A stretch of DNA of 64,000 nt. Source: Rhodococcus sp. W8901. Lineage in GTDB: Bacteria; Actinomycetota; Actinomycetes; Mycobacteriales; Mycobacteriaceae. The stretch spans positions 3,224,001-3,288,000 of the forward strand of contig NZ_CP054690.1 of assembly GCF_013348805.1 (NCBI RefSeq). The letters are read 5' to 3'. A model generated the notes under the pieces. That model did no database searches. It saw nothing but the letters and a program-made list of their open reading frames with translations, and was not told the DNA's origin. Shown one piece after another: positions 61,007 to 64,000 of this stretch. The position numbers were made by a program, and so were the translations under genes. Each line of letters opens with the position of its first letter. The stretch's first letter is position 1.

Positions 61007-63296
61007 TCCTGACGTTCTTCATGAGCGGCTGGTCACTCTGCGTGCTGTAGTCACCGATGGCGCACAGCACGTTCATCTCGGGCATGTACCCGGCCGCGCT
61101 GCCACGAGGGATGTCGTACGGAATGGCGGTGTAGCCGTGCAGGGAGCGCGTGCTGCCGTCGCGGGCGATGCTGGTGATGTCGACATCGTCGAACTTGCCG
61201 ATACCGCGCTCGCGCATGTCGTCGGCGTTCATGAAGATCAGCGTGCGCAGGTTCTTCACACCACGGTAGCGATCGTTGTCGGAATAGATGGTGGTGTTCC
61301 ACTGGTCGTGCGAGCGCATCGTGCAGAGGACCAGCCGGTCCTCGGCGGGGACGACATCCGGCAGTGTGGCGGTGGAGAATTCGGCCCGCCCGGAGGGGGT
61401 GTCGAAGACCAGTTCGCGGGCGGGTTGGCGGATGCGGAAGCCCAGGGGCAGGCGCACTCGTCGATTGAAGTCCTCGAATCCGTCGAGCACGTGGGACATG
61501 GTGTCGCGGATCCGGTCGTAGTCCTCGACGTACCGCTCCCACGGCGTGGCGCTGTCGGGCAGGGCGGCGCGGGCGATGCCCGCGACGATAGCCGGCTCGG
61601 ACAACAGGTGCGGGGACGCGGGCCGCTTCATCCCGATCGACAGGTGCACCATGCTCATCGAGTCCTCCACCGACGTCGCCTGGACACCGGCGCGCTGCTG
61701 GTCCTTCTCGGTGCGACCGAGGCAGGGCAGGATCAGCGCATCGCGGCCGTGGACCAGGTGGCTGCGGTTGAGTTTCGTGCTCACGTGCACGGTCAGTCGG
61801 CACTTCTGCAGCGCCGCGAAGGTGTACGGGGTGTCGGGAGCGGCCAGCGCGAAGTTCCCGCCCATGCCGACGAAGACCAACACGTCGCCGCGGTGCATGG
61901 CTTCGATGGTGCCGACGGTGTCCAGTCCGTGGCGTCGGGGCGGGTCGATCTCGCAGACCGCGGCGAGCCGGTCGAGGAACTCCCCCGTCGGACGATGATC
62001 GATACCGCAGGTCCGGTTGCCCTGGACGTTGCTGTGACCCCGAACCGGTGAGGGCCCGGCGCCTTCCCTGCCGAGGTTTCCACGCAGCAGCAGCAGGTTG
62101 ACGATCTCGCGGGCGGTGTCGACGCCGTGATCGTGCTGGGTGACGCCCAGGCACCAACTGAAGATGCTGCGGTCGGCCTCGCAGTAGACCAGCGCCGCCT
62201 TGCGGATATCGGCGCGAGCGACCCCGGACTGGTGCTCGATCTCCTCCCACGACGTCGCCTCGCACAGGGCCCGGTACTCCGCGAACCCGGAGGTGTGGCG
62301 CTCGATGAACTCGGTGTCGAGAGCTTTCGGGTCGGTGCGGGCCTCGTCCAGGACGACCTTCGCCATCCCACGGAGCAGCGCCATGTCGCCGCCGATGCGT
62401 GGCTGCAGGTTCAAGGTGCTGGTGGGGGTTGATCGGAATGAAGCCATGGCCAGGAACTCGTGCGGAATGATCGCGCGCCGGGCCGCGGCCTCGATCAGCG
62501 GATTGATGTGCACGATCTGAGCGCCCCGCTTGTAGGCCTCGACAAGTGAGGTCAGCATTCTCGGCGCATTGGAGGCCGCGTTGACGCCCATGACGAACAG
62601 CGCGTCCGTGACCTCCCAATCCTTCAGGTCCACCGTTCCCTTGCCCGTGCCGAGGGACGCTTGCAGGGCGCGGCCGCTCGCCTCGTGACACATGTTGGAG
62701 CAGTCGGGCAGGTTGTTCGTGCCGAGCTCGCGGGCCAGGAGTTGATACAGGAACGTTGCCTCGTTGCCGAGCCTGCCCGAGGTGTAGAAGGCCGCCTGAT
62801 CGGGCTCGTCGAGTTCACGCAGGGCCCGGCCGACGAGGTCGAAGGCATCCGGCCAGCTGATCGGAACGTAGCGGTCGGTGTCCGGGTCGTACCGCATCGG
62901 CTCGGTCAGACGGCCCTGATCCTCGAGAGCGGCGTCGCTCCACCGCGACAGCTCGCCGACGGTATGCGCCGCGAAGAAGTCTCGGCCGACTCGTTTGTGG
63001 GTCATCTCCCAGGTGACGTGTTTGATCCCGTTCTCGCAGATGTCCAGGTGCAGGCCCTTGAGATCGTCCGGCCAGGCGCATCCCGGGCAGTCGAAGCCGC
63101 GGCCCTCGTGATTCATCCGCATGATGCCTCGCGGCCCGTCGAGGAACTCACCTTCTCGGGCGAGCACGCGGCCCACGCTCTTGGCGGCGCCCCAGCCGGC
63201 GGCCGGGTGGTGGTACGGCCGGAACCGGAAGGGGGCTGATTCGCCACTGCTGCCGGCCGTCGGGTCGGTCTTCTCGTTCTCGGATTCCGCGCTCAT
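60984..63296 (-). CDS. FdhF/YdeP-type molybdopterin oxidoreductase
   Basis: A 770-residue enzyme of the molybdopterin bis-guanine dinucleotide superfamily related to formate dehydrogenase H and YdeP. Cofactor-domain segments are FYTSGRLGNEATFLYQLLARELGTNNLPDCSNMCHEASGRAL, FVMGVNAASNAPRM, GHSNVQGNRTCGI and the C-terminal IPRGSAAGYMPEMNVL. An N-terminal FDCPGCAWP has CxxC but the full ferredoxin-like set is not seen. YdeP relatives are linked to acid tolerance; the electron partner is unknown. Its 3-prime end overlaps the acyltransferase tail by 23 bases on the opposite strand. Confidence 0.88.
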   Translation of the reverse strand: MSAESENEKTDPTAGSSGESAPFRFRPYHHPAAGWGAAKSVGRVLAREGEFLDGPRGIMRMNHEGRGFDCPGCAWPDDLKGLHLDICENGIKHVTWEMTHKRVGRDFFAAHTVGELSRWSDAALEDQGRLTEPMRYDPDTDRYVPISWPDAFDLVGRALRELDEPDQAAFYTSGRLGNEATFLYQLLARELGTNNLPDCSNMCHEASGRALQASLGTGKGTVDLKDWEVTDALFVMGVNAASNAPRMLTSLVEAYKRGAQIVHINPLIEAAARRAIIPHEFLAMASFRSTPTSTLNLQPRIGGDMALLRGMAKVVLDEARTDPKALDTEFIERHTSGFAEYRALCEATSWEEIEHQSGVARADIRKAALVYCEADRSIFSWCLGVTQHDHGVDTAREIVNLLLLRGNLGREGAGPSPVRGHSNVQGNRTCGIDHRPTGEFLDRLAAVCEIDPPRRHGLDTVGTIEAMHRGDVLVFVGMGGNFALAAPDTPYTFAALQKCRLTVHVSTKLNRSHLVHGRDALILPCLGRTEKDQQRAGVQATSVEDSMSMVHLSIGMKRPASPHLLSEPAIVAGIARAALPDSATPWERYVEDYDRIRDTMSHVLDGFEDFNRRVRLPLGFRIRQPARELVFDTPSGRAEFSTATLPDVVPAEDRLVLCTMRSHDQWNTTIYSDNDRYRGVKNLRTLIFMNADDMRERGIGKFDDVDITSIARDGSTRSLHGYTAIPYDIPRGSAAGYMPEMNVLCAIGDYSTQSDQPLMKNVRITVRAAS

Positions 63297-63472
63297 GATC
63301 GGTACGCTCCTGACGCGAACGGATCGGTCGAGGTTCGGTGACTACTCACGAAGAGCCGGATAGCACGCCAGGACGGTGCCAGCGGCGGATGCCGAGGAGT
63401 CTATCCCGAAGGCCGCCCGCCCGGACCCGATCCGACCGCGCAGGGCTCCTCGCCGAGACGATCTCCGCGACC

Positions 63473-63520
63473 GGCTAGCGCTCGACGGGGACGTCCGGCT
63501 AGCGCTCGACGGGGACGTCC
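63473..63520. repeat. 24-bp perfect tandem duplication at a gene end
   Basis: Two adjoining identical 24-bp units (63473-63496 and 63497-63520). The second contains the stop codon and last codons (DVPVER) of the membrane-protein gene, so the duplication repeats the C-terminus with its stop outside the gene. Confidence 0.85.
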
Positions 63521-64000
63521 GGCTTCGATTCGTCCGCGGAAAGTTCGTGATCCGAGATCCCGAGATCGTCGTACGGGCTCAGGGACACGAGGAGAAGGTA
63601 GATCAGTGCGGCCGCAAGGGGCTGCAGGATGAGCACGATCGGCGTCACCAGCCCCGGTGCCGCGGCGACGACGTCACCGACGGTCGGGGAATCGACGTCC
63701 GGGAAGCGCAGCTGCGCGACACCCATGCCCACGAGCGCCGCGACGCCCGCGCCCAGCCCGGAACCTCCCACCAACGCGGCCAGCGCGGCCGGACCCCGGG
63801 AGCGGCGCATCCCCCACACCGCGACGGCCGACAACACCCCGAGAACCGAGCCGATTCCGGCGAAGATCGCGATCGCGTCGAAGCGGTGCAGGCTCTCCGT
63901 GGTGAGCACCACGCCCCGGTCCTCGGCGACGACGAGCATCCGGACGGGCGGCGCCAGGAACGCCCACACGACACCTGCCGCGGCGCCGAGGATGGCGAGC
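63499..64000 (-). CDS. DUF2567-like membrane protein, start outside window
   Basis: At least 167 residues, continuing past the window end (codons for LAILGAAAGVVW precede the first in-window GTG). Four membrane helices are visible: AIFAGIGSVLGVLSAVAVWGMRR, ALAALVGGSGLGAGVAALVGMG, LVTPIVLILQPLAAALIYLLLVSL and the first at the edge. The arrangement resembles mycobacterial DUF2567 proteins, from memory. The last codons and stop are duplicated in tandem. Confidence 0.65.
   Translation of the reverse strand, partial: LAILGAAAGVVWAFLAPPVRMLVVAEDRGVVLTTESLHRFDAIAIFAGIGSVLGVLSAVAVWGMRRSRGPAALAALVGGSGLGAGVAALVGMGVAQLRFPDVDSPTVGDVVAAAPGLVTPIVLILQPLAAALIYLLLVSLSPYDDLGISDHELSADESKPDVPVER

Noticed and set aside
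60267-62051. 594-residue open frame suggesting an acyltransferase fusion protein
   Set aside because: After residue 220 or so it is antisense to the molybdopterin oxidoreductase and has no family character; the expected C-terminus is found in the neighbouring frame.
1-64000. CRISPR array, restriction-modification or other known defence locus
   Set aside because: No regularly spaced repeats, methylase, nuclease or known defence-domain proteins were seen.

Overview
The window is high-GC DNA from a mycolic-acid-containing actinobacterium, most likely Rhodococcus or a close relative. The support is a secreted mycolyltransferase of the antigen 85 type, a WhiB-like protein, a FUSC exporter, a DUF2867 protein, many TetR regulators, and a nadABC operon read divergently from a NUDIX regulator. 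No rRNA, tRNA or CRISPR array was recognised.

The left part (1-20.9 kb) is mostly ordinary chromosome. It holds the end of a GMC oxidoreductase, a secreted GH1 glycosidase, a LysE-type exporter, an SRPBCC protein and an amidohydrolase. Next comes a compact unit: an ABC-like protein with all ATPase motifs degenerate, a YhgE/Pip membrane protein and glutamate decarboxylase, then a FUSC exporter after a strong terminator. A MalT-like LuxR regulator faces that unit. nadA-nadB-nadC follow, with an NrtR-like regulator whose leaderless promoter overlaps an inverted repeat.

The middle (20.9-48.7 kb) is an accessory zone rich in insertion sequences. It has an intact IS3-family element, two IS1380-family transposases plus an IS1380 relic, an IS200 remnant, and a second IS3 copy into which an IS21 element (6-bp target duplication) and an IS30 element (3-bp target duplication) have inserted. 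Two decayed IS30 copies are also present. Between them lie secreted or surface genes (a lipoprotein, a cutinase-like hydrolase, a trypsin-like protease, an NlpC/P60 protein, a mycolyltransferase and small secreted or membrane proteins), a TetR/MFS pair with a frameshifted MFS gene, and an ABC exporter. Two short repeated DNA motifs recur here: a 21-bp motif ahead of three successive genes at 25.6-27.5 kb, and a CGGGACATG motif with a hairpin at four places between 43.9 and 48.7 kb.

The right part (48.7-64 kb) begins with a run of small unassigned proteins (Cys-rich, HEAT-like, DUF2867 and others) and a secreted alpha/beta hydrolase. Core metabolism follows: malate:quinone oxidoreductase with a divergent LysR regulator, a TetR/KAS III pair sharing a large two-box operator, a TetR/acyltransferase pair sharing two operators, a molybdopterin oxidoreductase of the FdhF/YdeP type and a partial membrane protein. 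The TetR regulators here sit beside lipid genes and probably respond to acyl compounds or lipophilic effectors.

Several genes differ from intact forms by single-base indels, often in C or G runs. Genuine decay and assembly error cannot be separated from the sequence alone.
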